A stretch of 43,410 nt of DNA from Candidatus Avelusimicrobium bubulum (GCA_902798835.1 CADBYN010000003.1:1-43410), one strand, 5' to 3'; shown: positions 8,308 through 18,581, counted from the stretch's first letter. Notes: generated from the letters alone by a model not told the origin. Numbers and translations: made by a program.

Positions 8308-9410
8308 AAAAACTACTACTTTGTTTACTTAGCGCCCTAGTACTTGCGAGCGCTTGTTCTTCTATTCGCATCGGTCCCAAAGGGGAGGGCGAATACGTGA
8401 CGGCAGAATCTCTGGTACCATACGATGAGAGAAACCTGCGCCAAATGAAAAAAGACGGTGAATTGGCCGCTCAAAAAGCAGCGGTGGAGAAAGTGGCCGG
8501 GGTATTTATTTCTTCAGCTACTACGGTTGAACAAGCGCAATTAGTGGAAGATAAAATTACTTCTAAAACGGCCGGATTTATCCGCAAATCGCACGTACAA
8601 AAATCGTATCGAAAAGGAGATGAGTGGTATACCAAAATAAAAGCCATGGTGCTTGTTAAGGATATTGGTGCCATCATCAAACAATCCGAAGAGAACGCAT
8701 TTGCCAAAAAAACCACAATTTTAGTAACTTCACGCGAAACAGTAGGAGATGAAATCTCCCTCACCCAAGATTGCAAACAAGCCATCTACCGGGTGCTCAA
8801 AGAACAGCCCTATAACCTAGTTAATGGGGATAATTTAAGCCAAAATAATATTGAAAACCCCAATCCAACCGTAGACAAAGCCCGTTTAGAAGGGGCTCGC
8901 TTTGTGATTGTAGCCGATGTAGAGGCAAACCCTTTAGCGGCTCTTCCCGGTACGATTTCGTCCTTTAAATCCTATCGCGCGCGTGCCAAGGTAAATACGT
9001 ATGCCACAAATAATTACGCCGTGATAGCCGAAGCGTCTCAACAACAAAGCGGTTTAGATCCTTTAGAAAACATCGCCGCACAGAAGTCTATTTCTGCTGC
9101 TTGTGAAGCCGCAGCAAAACAACTCGTGGAACCGATTAATGATGCTATTAATTCTGCGAAAATCTATAACGTAACTATTAAAAACATTAATACAATTGAA
9201 CGTCTCAAACAAGTACAAGATATTTTACGTACGTTACGCGAAATTGAAGATTTTAACTTAGTACGTTATGCTAATTCGGCCGCACAATTTGAAATCTCGG
9301 CCAATATTGCCACACCCGAGGAATTAACAGCTAAGGTGATCCGCAAGTACAATATTTATTTTACGGTCCTCAGCATTACCCCTAAAGCGGTGGTAATGAG
9401 CTTTAACTAA
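8304..9410 (+). CDS. Lipoprotein with FlgT-like N-terminal pattern
   Basis: This 368-residue protein has a signal peptide with a lipobox at Cys18 (ASAC). Residues about 50-130 show an Ala-rich helix (AAQKAAVEKVAGVFISS), a segment with alternating turns, then a strand of the form EWYTKIKAMVLV. This resembles the N-terminal domain of FlgT and related LPP20-like proteins, but no flagellar gene is seen here. The rest (about 135-368) looks like two further alpha/beta repeats. It probably acts at the outer membrane with the preceding small lipoprotein; the function is unknown. Confidence 0.65.
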   Translation: MKKLLLCLLSALVLASACSSIRIGPKGEGEYVTAESLVPYDERNLRQMKKDGELAAQKAAVEKVAGVFISSATTVEQAQLVEDKITSKTAGFIRKSHVQKSYRKGDEWYTKIKAMVLVKDIGAIIKQSEENAFAKKTTILVTSRETVGDEISLTQDCKQAIYRVLKEQPYNLVNGDNLSQNNIENPNPTVDKARLEGARFVIVADVEANPLAALPGTISSFKSYRARAKVNTYATNNYAVIAEASQQQSGLDPLENIAAQKSISAACEAAAKQLVEPINDAINSAKIYNVTIKNINTIERLKQVQDILRTLREIEDFNLVRYANSAAQFEISANIATPEELTAKVIRKYNIYFTVLSITPKAVVMSFN

Positions 9411-9411
9411 C

Positions 9412-10950
9412 ATGCTTGCCAACGCCACTGCCGCCACCATTAAAGGCATCGAAGGGTTTGCCGTGTCCGTAGAAGTGGACATAGCACCCGGCTTGCCTAA
9501 TTTTGCGGTAGTGGGTTTACCAGATGCTGAAGTAAAAGAAAGCAAAGAACGCGTCACGGCCGCTATTCGAAACAGCGGCTTTGATTTCCCCTTAAAACGT
9601 ATTACTGTAAACCTGGGCCCTGCCGAATTGCGTAAGAGCGGGACCCAGTTTGATTTACCTATCGCACTGGGAATTTTGGCTGCCAGCGAACAACTTTCAG
9701 CTCCCGCACGCGAAAAAATCAAAGATTTCCTCGTATTAGGAGAACTGGCTTTAGATGGTTCACTACGCCCTTGTGCCGGGGTACTTCCTATGCTCATTTC
9801 TTGCAAAACATTAGGAAAAATGGCTATCATTCCCCCGGCCAATGCGTTAGAAGGGCAAATTTCCTCCGCTCCGTTCATCACCCCACATACTTTGCGCGAA
9901 CTAGCAGATTATCTGGAAGAAAAAATTCCTCTTGAAACGGTGCAACTTGCTTATGTGCCTACGGAAGAAATTACCCCACAAACCACGCTCGATTTTAACG
10001 AAGTGAAAGGGCAAGCGCTAGCCAAGCGCGCCTTGGAAATTGCAGCAGCGGGCGGACATAATGTGCTCATGATTGGTTTGCCCGGCACCGGTAAAAGTAT
10101 GCTGGCCAAGCGCTTTCCCGGCATTTTGCCCCCACTCACACAAGACGAAGCCTTGGAAATTACTAAAATTTACTCTATTTGTAATTTATTAGGAAAAAGC
10201 CGTCTGCTTACTAATCGACCTTTTCGTGATCCGCATCATACCATCTCCGATGTGGCGCTGATTGGTGGGGGCTCCACTCCCAAGCCAGGCGAAGTATCCC
10301 TAGCACATAATGGAGTGTTATTTTTAGATGAATTTGCCGAGTTTTCCCGCAGCGCATTGGAAGTTTTACGGGAACCCTTGGAAAATGGACACGTCACGAT
10401 TTCGCGCGCCAAAGAAACAGTATCCTATCCTGCCCGTTTTACACTGGTAGCTGCCATGAATCCCTGCCCGTGCGGGAATTTGGGAAACCCACTTAAACCT
10501 TGTACTTGTAGCCCCACGCAAGTAACACGCTACAAAAATCGCATTTCGGGTCCATTGTTGGACCGTATTGATCTTACGGTTAATTTAAATCCCGTCAAGT
10601 TCACCGATTGGAAACAGGGAACTGAAGGAGAAACTTCTGCCCAAATACGCGCACGCGTATTAGCCGCGCGGGAAATTCAAAAGAAACGTTTTGCGGGTAC
10701 TTCAACTACCGCTAACGCATTTATGACCTCTGCGCAACTAAAAGAATTTTGTAAATTACCCTCCGGAGCAGATACCATTTTGGAATCTGCCATGCGTAAA
10801 TTTGGCTTAAGTGCACGCAGCTTGGACAAAATCTTGAAAACCGCACGCACCATTGCAGATTTAGAAGGCAAGGCAGATATCGAAACGAAACATTTGATAG
10901 AAGTCATGCAATATCGTCCGCTGGACCGTAAAGGAGTGGCCGACCTATGA
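9412..10950 (+). CDS. comM: ComM/YifB family AAA+ ATPase (Mg-chelatase-like)
   Basis: This 512-residue protein has the three-part ComM layout: an N-terminal Lon-protease-like ChlI domain (1-170, ending near GELALDGSLRP), a central AAA+ module with Walker A GLPGTGKS (222-229) and Walker B GVLFLDEF (about 301-308), and a C-terminal Mg-chelatase-like helical region. A Cys cluster (CPCGN...CTC) lies at about 354-368. In other bacteria ComM is a hexameric helicase that extends branch migration during natural transformation. It starts 1 nt after the preceding stop and overlaps dprA by 4 nt, which supports a DNA-uptake role. Confidence 0.92.
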   Translation: MLANATAATIKGIEGFAVSVEVDIAPGLPNFAVVGLPDAEVKESKERVTAAIRNSGFDFPLKRITVNLGPAELRKSGTQFDLPIALGILAASEQLSAPAREKIKDFLVLGELALDGSLRPCAGVLPMLISCKTLGKMAIIPPANALEGQISSAPFITPHTLRELADYLEEKIPLETVQLAYVPTEEITPQTTLDFNEVKGQALAKRALEIAAAGGHNVLMIGLPGTGKSMLAKRFPGILPPLTQDEALEITKIYSICNLLGKSRLLTNRPFRDPHHTISDVALIGGGSTPKPGEVSLAHNGVLFLDEFAEFSRSALEVLREPLENGHVTISRAKETVSYPARFTLVAAMNPCPCGNLGNPLKPCTCSPTQVTRYKNRISGPLLDRIDLTVNLNPVKFTDWKQGTEGETSAQIRARVLAAREIQKKRFAGTSTTANAFMTSAQLKEFCKLPSGADTILESAMRKFGLSARSLDKILKTARTIADLEGKADIETKHLIEVMQYRPLDRKGVADL

Positions 10951-12083
10951 ATTCAACGGTTAGCTCTGAAGAACGTTTGGCCCGTATCCGCTTAAATGCT
11001 TTCCTGTACTTTCGAGCAGATTGGCTAGCGCGTTTACTGGAAATCTTTGGTTCGGCTCAAGAAATTTTGAAACAAGACGCCCAAACTCTAGCGCGCGAAG
11101 CCAATTTAAACCCTTCTACAGCCGCTAATTTATTAAAAGAAGCTTTTTCCATTAATCCTCAAGAAGAATGGGATAAGACTGAAAAATTAGGAGGGCATAT
11201 CTATCTGCCCGAAGATGAAGAGTATCCTCAATCGCTACGTAATTGCAAAGAAGCCCCCGTGGCTATCTACGTATTGGGCAAATTGCCCGCGGATCAACAA
11301 GCTTGTGTAGGCATGGTAGGCACACGCAAAATTACCCCTTATGGACGACGCGTGGCTACTAAATTAGCAGAAGGACTTGCCCAATGCGGAGTGGTTATTG
11401 TAAGCGGGCTGGCCCGCGGAATTGATAGTGAATCTCACGCCGCATGCGTACGCGCCAAAAGACCTACTGTCGGCGTGATTGGTACCGGGATCGGCCGTTG
11501 TTATCCCCCCGAAAACCGCGCCTTAGAAAAAGCAATCTTGGAATACGGGGGTGCGATCGTAAGCGAGCTCCCTTTTAACAGACCCCCAAACGCTTTTCAT
11601 TTTCCGCGCCGCAATCGTATCATTGCAGCGCTCTCGCAACCGGTAGTGGTAATTGAGGGGGAAGTTAAATCCGGCGCACTCATCACCGCCAAATTAGCCT
11701 TAGAGCAGGGAAAAGATGTTTTGGCCGTCCCCGGCCCCATAGACAGCCCCCAATCGGGCGGCCCCAATTCACTCCTAGCACAAGGGGCGGGGGTTGTAAG
11801 TAACGTCGCGGATATCCTAGAATATATACCACAGGCACAACGCTTCGGGTTGGACATGCGTTTTTTTGAACACAATGTCCAAACCCCGCAAAAACCGGAG
11901 GAAACATTATCCGAGCGGGAAGCTCAAGTTATGCATACCATAGCAGATGGGCAACTCAGTTTGGATCAAGTCGCCCTGGCTATTGAGGCAGATGTTCCCG
12001 AAGCAGCTGAATTGTTATTTAATTTGGAAGTAAAAGGTTTTTTGGCTTGCGAAAACGGATTATATAGCAAAAACAAATTTTAA
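10947..12083 (+). CDS. dprA: DNA-processing protein DprA
   Basis: DprA loads RecA onto incoming single-stranded DNA during natural transformation. This 378-residue protein has a helix-hairpin-helix-like N-terminus (1-85), the Rossmann-fold DprA core with GMVGTRKITPYGRR and IVSGLARGIDSESH, the FPRRNRIIAALS segment and SGALITA. A winged-helix-like C-terminal domain (about 310-375) follows. The start overlaps comM as ATGA. The dprA-topA neighbourhood recurs in many bacteria. Confidence 0.94.
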   Translation: MNSTVSSEERLARIRLNAFLYFRADWLARLLEIFGSAQEILKQDAQTLAREANLNPSTAANLLKEAFSINPQEEWDKTEKLGGHIYLPEDEEYPQSLRNCKEAPVAIYVLGKLPADQQACVGMVGTRKITPYGRRVATKLAEGLAQCGVVIVSGLARGIDSESHAACVRAKRPTVGVIGTGIGRCYPPENRALEKAILEYGGAIVSELPFNRPPNAFHFPRRNRIIAALSQPVVVIEGEVKSGALITAKLALEQGKDVLAVPGPIDSPQSGGPNSLLAQGAGVVSNVADILEYIPQAQRFGLDMRFFEHNVQTPQKPEETLSEREAQVMHTIADGQLSLDQVALAIEADVPEAAELLFNLEVKGFLACENGLYSKNKF

Positions 12084-12103
12084 ACTTATAAGGAAGTGAT
12101 ATT

Positions 12104-14524
12104 ATGGCAGTAAATAAAGGCAAAAAGTTAGTAATTGTGGAGTCTCCCACTAAACAAAAAACCATCAGCAAGATTTTAGGAAACGATTTTATTGTACGCA
12201 GCTCCTTCGGACACGTACGCGATTTGCCCCAACATGATATGGGTGTAGATATCGAACATGATTTCACCCCCACCTATGAACCGGTAGAGCGCGCCAAACG
12301 CCTTATTAACGAGTTAAGTACGCTGGCTAAAAATGCTACTGAAATCTACCTGGCTACCGACCCTGACCGCGAGGGCGAAGCCATCGCGTGGCACTTAATT
12401 GAACTACTCAAACTGCCTAAAGATCGGTATCAACGTATTTTCTTTCACGAAATCACCCCAACTGCTATTAAAGAATCTTTTGCTCATGCACGTAAAATTG
12501 ACGAGAATTTAGTGGATGCCCAACAAGCACGGCGCGTGCTGGACCGCATTGTGGGTTACAAACTATCCCCCCTCTTGTGGAAAAAAATTACCCGTGGCTT
12601 ATCTGCCGGACGTGTACAATCGGTGGCCGTACGCCTCTTGGCTGAACGCGCCAAAGAAATTGCTGCTTTTAAACAACAAGAATATTGGACCATTAACGCA
12701 CAATTTGAAAAACCGGGAATTGCCCCCTCCTTTTGGGCACGAGTAACGAAGTACAAAGGAAAAAATATAGAACAAACCAAAACCCATAAACTTTTTGCCG
12801 AAGACTATAAAGTAAAAACAACGGTCTTTGATTCTGCCGAAAAATTAGCTCCGGTAAGTGACCTTTTACGCAAAGGCCCCAATACCGTTGTTAAAGTAGA
12901 AAAGAAAGAAGTGAAACAACACGCTAAACCCCCTTTCATTACCAGTACGCTGCAACAAGACGCATACAACAAATTGGGTTTCTCTTCTCAAAAAACCATG
13001 CAGAATGCACAACACCTTTACGAAGGTATCGATGTAGAAGGACAGACCATCGGGTTGATTACCTATATGCGTACCGACTCATTTAACGTCTCTAAACTTT
13101 TGCAGGAACAGACCAAAAAATTCATCGGCCAAAAATATGGCGAACAATTTGTCCCTGCAAAGCCTAATATTTTTAAGAGCAAGGTAATGGGGGCACAGGA
13201 AGCTCACGAAGCTATTCACCCGACTGACGTGCGCCGTACGCCCCAAAACATGAAGCCCTTTTTAACAACCGACCAATATAAGCTGTACGAACTGATTTGG
13301 TTGCGTTTTGTGGCCAGCCAAATGGCCGATGCGGTATTCAATACTGTATCCATTGATATCACTGCTCAAAGTGAAAAAGAATGTATGCTGCGCGCCACAG
13401 GCCGCACTATTAAATTCCCCGGATACTTATCCGTATATAAAGACCCGGAAGAAGAAAACGAATCTAATGAAGAAGGCAGTTCTGCCTTGCTGCCTATCTT
13501 AAATGAAGGGGATACACTTAAACTAATAGATTTAAAGACCAAAGATCACAAAACAACCCCTCCCCCGTATTATAACGAGGCAAGCTTAATTAAAACTTTA
13601 GAAAAGCACGGCATTGGCCGCCCTTCTACCTATGCCCCCACCATTAAGACAATTTTGGATCGCAAGTATATTGCACGTCCTCCAAAAACCAATAAATTGG
13701 TGGCCACGGATTTAGGGATTACAGTAACCGACAGTTTAAAAGGGTTTTTTAAAGAAATTATGGACCTTTCCTACACGGCAGGTGTAGAAGAAAAACTGGA
13801 TAAAATTGCCGAAGGGGGCGAGCGATGGGTAGATTTAATGGCCTCGTTCTACAAAAATTTCGCCAAAGACTTAGAAGCTGCTGATAAAGGTATGCAACGC
13901 CCGGCTGCCCAAGAAACCGATGAAAAATGCCCTGTCTGCGGCAAAATGATGCTCAAAAAACGTAGCCGCTTCGGCGAATATCTAGCCTGCAGTGACTCCA
14001 CCTGCAAAGGCAAAATCAATTTAACCAGCACCGGCGAAAAAGTACAACCGGAACAAACCGACGAGGTTTGCGAAAAATGCGGCAAACCTATGGTAATCCG
14101 TACCGGGCGGCGCGGTAAATTTATGGCTTGCTCAGGATACCCGGAGTGCAAGAATACATACTCTATCGATGCGGAAGGCCACAAAATAAAAAGCACCGAG
14201 CCGGAAAAAACAGACCAAGTTTGCGAAAAATGCGGAAAGCCAATGGTTATTCGCATAGGAAGAAATGGTAAATTTCTGGCCTGTTCGGGTTACCCTAAAT
14301 GCAAAAACGCCAAACCTTTGGACGGAGAAAAGAAAACCGCCAAAAAGGCCGATCCTATCATCACAGACCGAAAATGTGAAAAATGCGGCAAACCCATGGT
14401 GTTGCGCAGTTCCGCACGCGGAGAATTTTTGGGCTGTTCGGGTTACCCTAAATGCCGCACAATTGTAACGGTAACTCCGGAAGAAATTGAACAAATTAAA
14501 CAAAAAAATAGCAAGAAAAAATAA
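12104..14524 (+). CDS. topA: DNA topoisomerase I with four C-terminal zinc ribbons
   Basis: This 806-residue type IA topoisomerase relaxes negative supercoils. The N-terminal Toprim domain (VIVESPTKQKT, then TDPDREGEAIAWH) is followed by the toroid with active-site Tyr321 in LITYMRTDS. From about residue 609 there are four successive CxxC...C-x(4-5)-C zinc ribbons. The last three are very similar (CEKCGKPMV...CSGYP.C), which suggests recent internal duplication. AAGGAAG precedes the ATG. Confidence 0.97.
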   Translation: MAVNKGKKLVIVESPTKQKTISKILGNDFIVRSSFGHVRDLPQHDMGVDIEHDFTPTYEPVERAKRLINELSTLAKNATEIYLATDPDREGEAIAWHLIELLKLPKDRYQRIFFHEITPTAIKESFAHARKIDENLVDAQQARRVLDRIVGYKLSPLLWKKITRGLSAGRVQSVAVRLLAERAKEIAAFKQQEYWTINAQFEKPGIAPSFWARVTKYKGKNIEQTKTHKLFAEDYKVKTTVFDSAEKLAPVSDLLRKGPNTVVKVEKKEVKQHAKPPFITSTLQQDAYNKLGFSSQKTMQNAQHLYEGIDVEGQTIGLITYMRTDSFNVSKLLQEQTKKFIGQKYGEQFVPAKPNIFKSKVMGAQEAHEAIHPTDVRRTPQNMKPFLTTDQYKLYELIWLRFVASQMADAVFNTVSIDITAQSEKECMLRATGRTIKFPGYLSVYKDPEEENESNEEGSSALLPILNEGDTLKLIDLKTKDHKTTPPPYYNEASLIKTLEKHGIGRPSTYAPTIKTILDRKYIARPPKTNKLVATDLGITVTDSLKGFFKEIMDLSYTAGVEEKLDKIAEGGERWVDLMASFYKNFAKDLEAADKGMQRPAAQETDEKCPVCGKMMLKKRSRFGEYLACSDSTCKGKINLTSTGEKVQPEQTDEVCEKCGKPMVIRTGRRGKFMACSGYPECKNTYSIDAEGHKIKSTEPEKTDQVCEKCGKPMVIRIGRNGKFLACSGYPKCKNAKPLDGEKKTAKKADPIITDRKCEKCGKPMVLRSSARGEFLGCSGYPKCRTIVTVTPEEIEQIKQKNSKKK

Positions 14525-14528
14525 CATT

Positions 14529-15407
14529 ATGAAAGAGTGGGCTGAAGGATTTTTAACCGACTTAGAAAATAAGAATTTCTCTCCCCAAACGTTGCGTACT
14601 TACCGAACCACCCTGGAGGAGTTCGTTGTGTTTTGCCAAGTTCGAAAAATTACTAAAGAAAATGCTTTTACCCCGGCAAACCTGCGCACTTTCCTGGCAA
14701 ATCTACAACTTAAAAACCCGGCCCGCAATACCATGCTTCGCAAGATTGCTACCTTGCGTAGCTTTGCCTCTTACTTAATGCGTCAGGGACTTTTGGATAA
14801 AAATCCTTTTAAGTTGCTTCCGTCCCCCAAAAAAGAAAAATTGCTTCCTAAATTTTTATCTATCCCAGAAACAGACCGCTTGTTGGAAACCACATCACAG
14901 AGCAAACACTTTGCCACGCGTGACAAAGCTCTTTTTGAATTAATGTATTCTAGCGGGTTGCGGCGTAGCGAGGTAACCAATTTAAAAATACGGGATATCG
15001 ATTTTTTTAACGGGCTAGTTAAAGTATTTGGTAAAGGACGTAAAGAACGCTTGGTCCCAGTTACCCAAACCGCTTTGCAAGCACTTAAAGATTACTTAGC
15101 CACCCGTAAGAATCCAAAACCCAGCGAAGCACTTTTTTTGAACAAAAACGAAAAACCATTAACCGGGGACGGCCTGGCATATATTTTTAAAAATACGGCC
15201 ATCTCCTCTCATTTGGCCCGACGGGTAACTCCGCACAGCTTACGTCACTCATTCGCGACACATCTGCTGGGTAACGGATGTGATTTGCGCAGTTTACAAG
15301 AAATGCTAGGACATAAAAGTTTATCTACCACACAGATATATACCCATGTGTCCTTAGAACAACTTAAGAACGTATATAATCAAGCACATCCCAAAAGTAA
15401 GGAGTAA
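14529..15407 (+). CDS. Xer-type tyrosine recombinase
   Basis: This 292-residue protein has the Xer layout: a SAM-like core-binding domain (1-95) and a catalytic domain (105-290). All active-site residues are present: R145 (SGLRRSE), K172 (GKGRKER), H236 and R239 (HSLRH), H262 (GHKSL) and nucleophile Y271 (IYTHV). The size and the position in a housekeeping operon fit a chromosome-dimer-resolving XerC/XerD rather than a phage integrase; I cannot tell which of the two, or whether it is a single-Xer system. The ATG at 14529 is chosen over an upstream one inside topA. The ribosome-binding site is weak (A-rich). Confidence 0.88.
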   Translation: MKEWAEGFLTDLENKNFSPQTLRTYRTTLEEFVVFCQVRKITKENAFTPANLRTFLANLQLKNPARNTMLRKIATLRSFASYLMRQGLLDKNPFKLLPSPKKEKLLPKFLSIPETDRLLETTSQSKHFATRDKALFELMYSSGLRRSEVTNLKIRDIDFFNGLVKVFGKGRKERLVPVTQTALQALKDYLATRKNPKPSEALFLNKNEKPLTGDGLAYIFKNTAISSHLARRVTPHSLRHSFATHLLGNGCDLRSLQEMLGHKSLSTTQIYTHVSLEQLKNVYNQAHPKSKE

Positions 15408-15409
15408 GT

Positions 15410-16381
15410 ATGATTGGAATAGGTGTAGATATCGGCGGAACCTTTGTAAAACTATACGTGATGAATGACCACGGAGAAATTTTTCGCAAAGAAAAATTGG
15501 AAACTAATGCAGCCGCTGGCGAAAAAGGCTTTGTAGCTCAAATCGGTGATTTTATCAACCACATCAAAGCCGAATTTGCCGATCAACGCGTAGCCGTAGC
15601 CGTCGGCGCTCCCGGTGATGTGGATCATGAAAAAGGAATTTTGCGCTATACGCCCAATTTAAAATTTACCCGTGTAAAAGACTGGGCCTTGGCCGAACAG
15701 TTAGAAAAATATACTTCTATCCGCCCATACATAGCTAACGATGCTACGTTGGCAGCCTGGGGTGTATATGAGGCAGACCTAAAGCGAAAAGGGACCAATG
15801 TACTTATTGTTACATTGGGAACAGGCATAGGAGGCGGCTTAATTATTAATAAAGAATTGTATCAAGGATCACATGGCACGGCCGGAGAAATCGGCCATAT
15901 GAAGATTGCTGATATCAAGACTGGTCCGCTATGTGGTTGTGGGGCGCACGGATGTCTGGAAGCCTTTGTAGGTACCATTGGTATTAAACGCCGCGCGTTA
16001 CAAAGCGCAGTAGATTACCCTGATTCTCTCTTAGCCAAACTGCTTAAACAAACCTCTGATTTTAAAGTAGAGTTGGTGGCACAGGCTGCCGCCCAGGGAT
16101 GTCCACAAGCTTTACAAATCTGGAAAGATACGGGATATTATCTAGGTATCGGAATTGCAAACTTAGCCCTTATTTTGGATCTAGATACCGTTGTATTAAC
16201 CGGAGGAGTATCCGGTGCAGCGCCCTATTTTAGGCCCGCTTTAGAGCAGGTATTAAATGCTCAACAAATCAAAACTCCCTTTACAAAATTAACGTTGTGT
16301 ATCTCCAAAAACCCAGATATCGGTGGAGTAGGCGCCGCTATGTATGCTATTTATAGGACACAACAAGACGCACGCAAATGA
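15410..16381 (+). CDS. ROK family sugar kinase (glucokinase-like)
   Basis: This 323-residue protein has the ASKHA phosphate-1 motif DIGGTFVK at the N-terminus, GTGIGGGLII, and the ROK zinc motif CGCGAHGC (C175, C177, C182) after GHMKI. A second glycine-rich motif (LTGGVSGA) lies near residue 265. ROK kinases phosphorylate glucose or related hexoses, or act as repressors when a DNA-binding domain is present; none is here, so an enzyme is likely. AAGGAG overlaps the end of the recombinase gene, and the stop overlaps lptD by 4 nt. Confidence 0.88.
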   Translation: MIGIGVDIGGTFVKLYVMNDHGEIFRKEKLETNAAAGEKGFVAQIGDFINHIKAEFADQRVAVAVGAPGDVDHEKGILRYTPNLKFTRVKDWALAEQLEKYTSIRPYIANDATLAAWGVYEADLKRKGTNVLIVTLGTGIGGGLIINKELYQGSHGTAGEIGHMKIADIKTGPLCGCGAHGCLEAFVGTIGIKRRALQSAVDYPDSLLAKLLKQTSDFKVELVAQAAAQGCPQALQIWKDTGYYLGIGIANLALILDLDTVVLTGGVSGAAPYFRPALEQVLNAQQIKTPFTKLTLCISKNPDIGGVGAAMYAIYRTQQDARK

Positions 16382-18573
16382 AACAATTGCTAACGCTTAT
16401 CACTTTGGGATTATTTACGTTGACACCCGCTTGGACGGCGGAACGTGTGCTCCCTGTTCCCGATGATGAAGCTTTTATCTATTTCTCAGCTGATAAAGCC
16501 GAAGTAGAACCGCAAACCAAAAAAATTATGCTGGATGGAAACGTGCAAATCCATCAAAAAACCCCTCAAGGTAATACGCGCACCTTTACGGGCGAAAAAG
16601 TCACCTTTGACCAATTAAACACGCAAATTGAGGCGCAGGGCCCCGTGACGATTGAGGATGGCAAAGGCAGTGTGGTAACCGGAAATGATATCTCCGTAAA
16701 TTACACCACACAAGATTTCCATGCTACTGACATGACTACCGACTATCCACCATTGCGGGTACTGTCCGCCAAGGAAATTTCTTCCAAAAATGGAACCAAG
16801 ATATTGCGCAAAGCCGTTGTAACTTGCTGTGATAAACCTGATCCGCACTATACGCTTTCCGTAGGGAGACTTTCTATTTCCCCGCAACAACGTGTATTCG
16901 GTACTAATGCTATATTGCGCTTGAATAATGTTCCCATACTTTATTTGCCATTATTTTGGCGTTCGCTTGATTCTCAAAAACCTTGGACCACTTACGTTGA
17001 ATTTACTCAAAGTAACAAAACAGGGGCCGGCGTACTAACCACAACTACTTTTCCGGAAATCCTTTCCTTAAAACCAAAATTAAATTTAGATTATTACACC
17101 AAGTCCGGCTTAGGAATTGGGGCCGAGCTGGCCGCGATGACGTCGGATAAACTACGAGGAACGGGTGAATTTTATTTCATTGATGATCAAGCTGATTATG
17201 AAGATTTTTCGCTTAATAACTCTAAACGTTGGGGATTGCAGGGCGGCTACTGGTGGGAACTCTATGATTCCTCCAATCATTTCAATAATCGCACCGGTGC
17301 GTTGTATCAATTTCAAACACAATTTCGTATGGTGTCTGATCCCTACTTTTATGATTCATTCTTTCGCAGCAACCCGTATATCTTCATGCCGGACCAAGAC
17401 ACCAACTTCTCTGTTTCGCGTCAAACGCGACGTTCCACATTGCGAGTAAGCTATCAGCAGAAAGATTTATTTGTGTGGAGCAAACAGAAATATATGGCGC
17501 AAGAACGCACCTTGCCGGGAATCAATTTCTATGTGTTACCATTTAACGACCCTTGGCTTAAAACAGCCAATCGGTTTGAACTTGGATTTACAAATACTTC
17601 CAGCCTGCAATACGACGAGGACAAACTCCCTGAAGAAGGAGATTATCAACGTCAAATGCATGCCAAATGGACGACCGAAAAATCGTTGCGCCTCAATCGT
17701 TATTTTACGTTGCTGCCCCGCGTATTTTACGATCAAACCGTTACATTCGCAGACACTAAATACGAAAAGAAAGATGCTTGGGTGGGACGCTTGGGAACGG
17801 ATGTGAACTTACAAACACGCTCCGTGTTGGGAAGCACCGACATCGGATATGAATTTACAAAACGTCTATCAACGGGCACGTTAACTTCGGACCATCTTTC
17901 TATCGACAAGGGGATTGAAAGGAATCATCTATATCTAAAGCATTATTTCCGTCCTACATTAGGTACGTATGTACGGTTTGAAAGTGGATTTAATCTCTCC
18001 GATTCAACAATTAATTTGAGTACAGGCTATTTGGAAAAACTTCCCTGGGAACATCTCAAGAACCGAATTGAACCGCTGATATTGGAAACGGGATACACAT
18101 CTCCTAATGGATTTTTCCACGGTTTTATACAGGATCAATATGACCTCACAAAGAAAAATATCAATTTTATTGCGCAAACTTATTTTAATATTCGCCAATA
18201 TTCGTTGGGATTGGGATTTAATAATTTTGCTGATTATATTTCTCCTGATTCAAAATATCAAACCGACGCTGACCGTTTTACCTTTACCACCACCTGGGGT
18301 TATCATCCCAGAAATAGCAAATGGGCCGCAGATGCGGGAATTGATTTCTCATTTTACCGGCGTCATTTTGACAGTTTTAACAAACTCTTACGTCTCTCCC
18401 GCACGTTCCATGATGCACGCATAGAGGCTACGGTGCGTCACCGCAACGACAATTTGTCTTTTGCGGTACGCTTCAACGTTTTATGCGGTCAGGGCAACCG
18501 CAATAAGGAGTCTCAAAATGCCCAAAATACGTACTGGTATCCATGGATGGATGACTCGCACGTACGAAACTAG
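16378..18573 (+). CDS. lptD: LPS-assembly protein LptD (OstA)
   Basis: This 731-residue outer membrane protein has a signal peptide (about 1-20), an LptA-like beta-jellyroll (about 33-130, FSADKAEVE...LDGNVQIHQ...GEKVTFD) and a long beta-barrel region rich in alternating aromatic strands. A CC pair (VVTCCDKPDPHY) lies at the domain junction. With LptE it inserts LPS into the outer leaflet. It overlaps the ROK gene by 4 nt and precedes tdk by 8 nt, which ties LPS export to a housekeeping operon. Confidence 0.9.
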   Translation: MKQLLTLITLGLFTLTPAWTAERVLPVPDDEAFIYFSADKAEVEPQTKKIMLDGNVQIHQKTPQGNTRTFTGEKVTFDQLNTQIEAQGPVTIEDGKGSVVTGNDISVNYTTQDFHATDMTTDYPPLRVLSAKEISSKNGTKILRKAVVTCCDKPDPHYTLSVGRLSISPQQRVFGTNAILRLNNVPILYLPLFWRSLDSQKPWTTYVEFTQSNKTGAGVLTTTTFPEILSLKPKLNLDYYTKSGLGIGAELAAMTSDKLRGTGEFYFIDDQADYEDFSLNNSKRWGLQGGYWWELYDSSNHFNNRTGALYQFQTQFRMVSDPYFYDSFFRSNPYIFMPDQDTNFSVSRQTRRSTLRVSYQQKDLFVWSKQKYMAQERTLPGINFYVLPFNDPWLKTANRFELGFTNTSSLQYDEDKLPEEGDYQRQMHAKWTTEKSLRLNRYFTLLPRVFYDQTVTFADTKYEKKDAWVGRLGTDVNLQTRSVLGSTDIGYEFTKRLSTGTLTSDHLSIDKGIERNHLYLKHYFRPTLGTYVRFESGFNLSDSTINLSTGYLEKLPWEHLKNRIEPLILETGYTSPNGFFHGFIQDQYDLTKKNINFIAQTYFNIRQYSLGLGFNNFADYISPDSKYQTDADRFTFTTTWGYHPRNSKWAADAGIDFSFYRRHFDSFNKLLRLSRTFHDARIEATVRHRNDNLSFAVRFNVLCGQGNRNKESQNAQNTYWYPWMDDSHVRN

Positions 18574-18581
18574 AGGAACTT

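Noticed and set aside
14487-14528. Upstream ATG for the Xer recombinase
   Set aside because: It lies inside topA and adds 14 Lys/Asn-rich residues not typical of Xer proteins.
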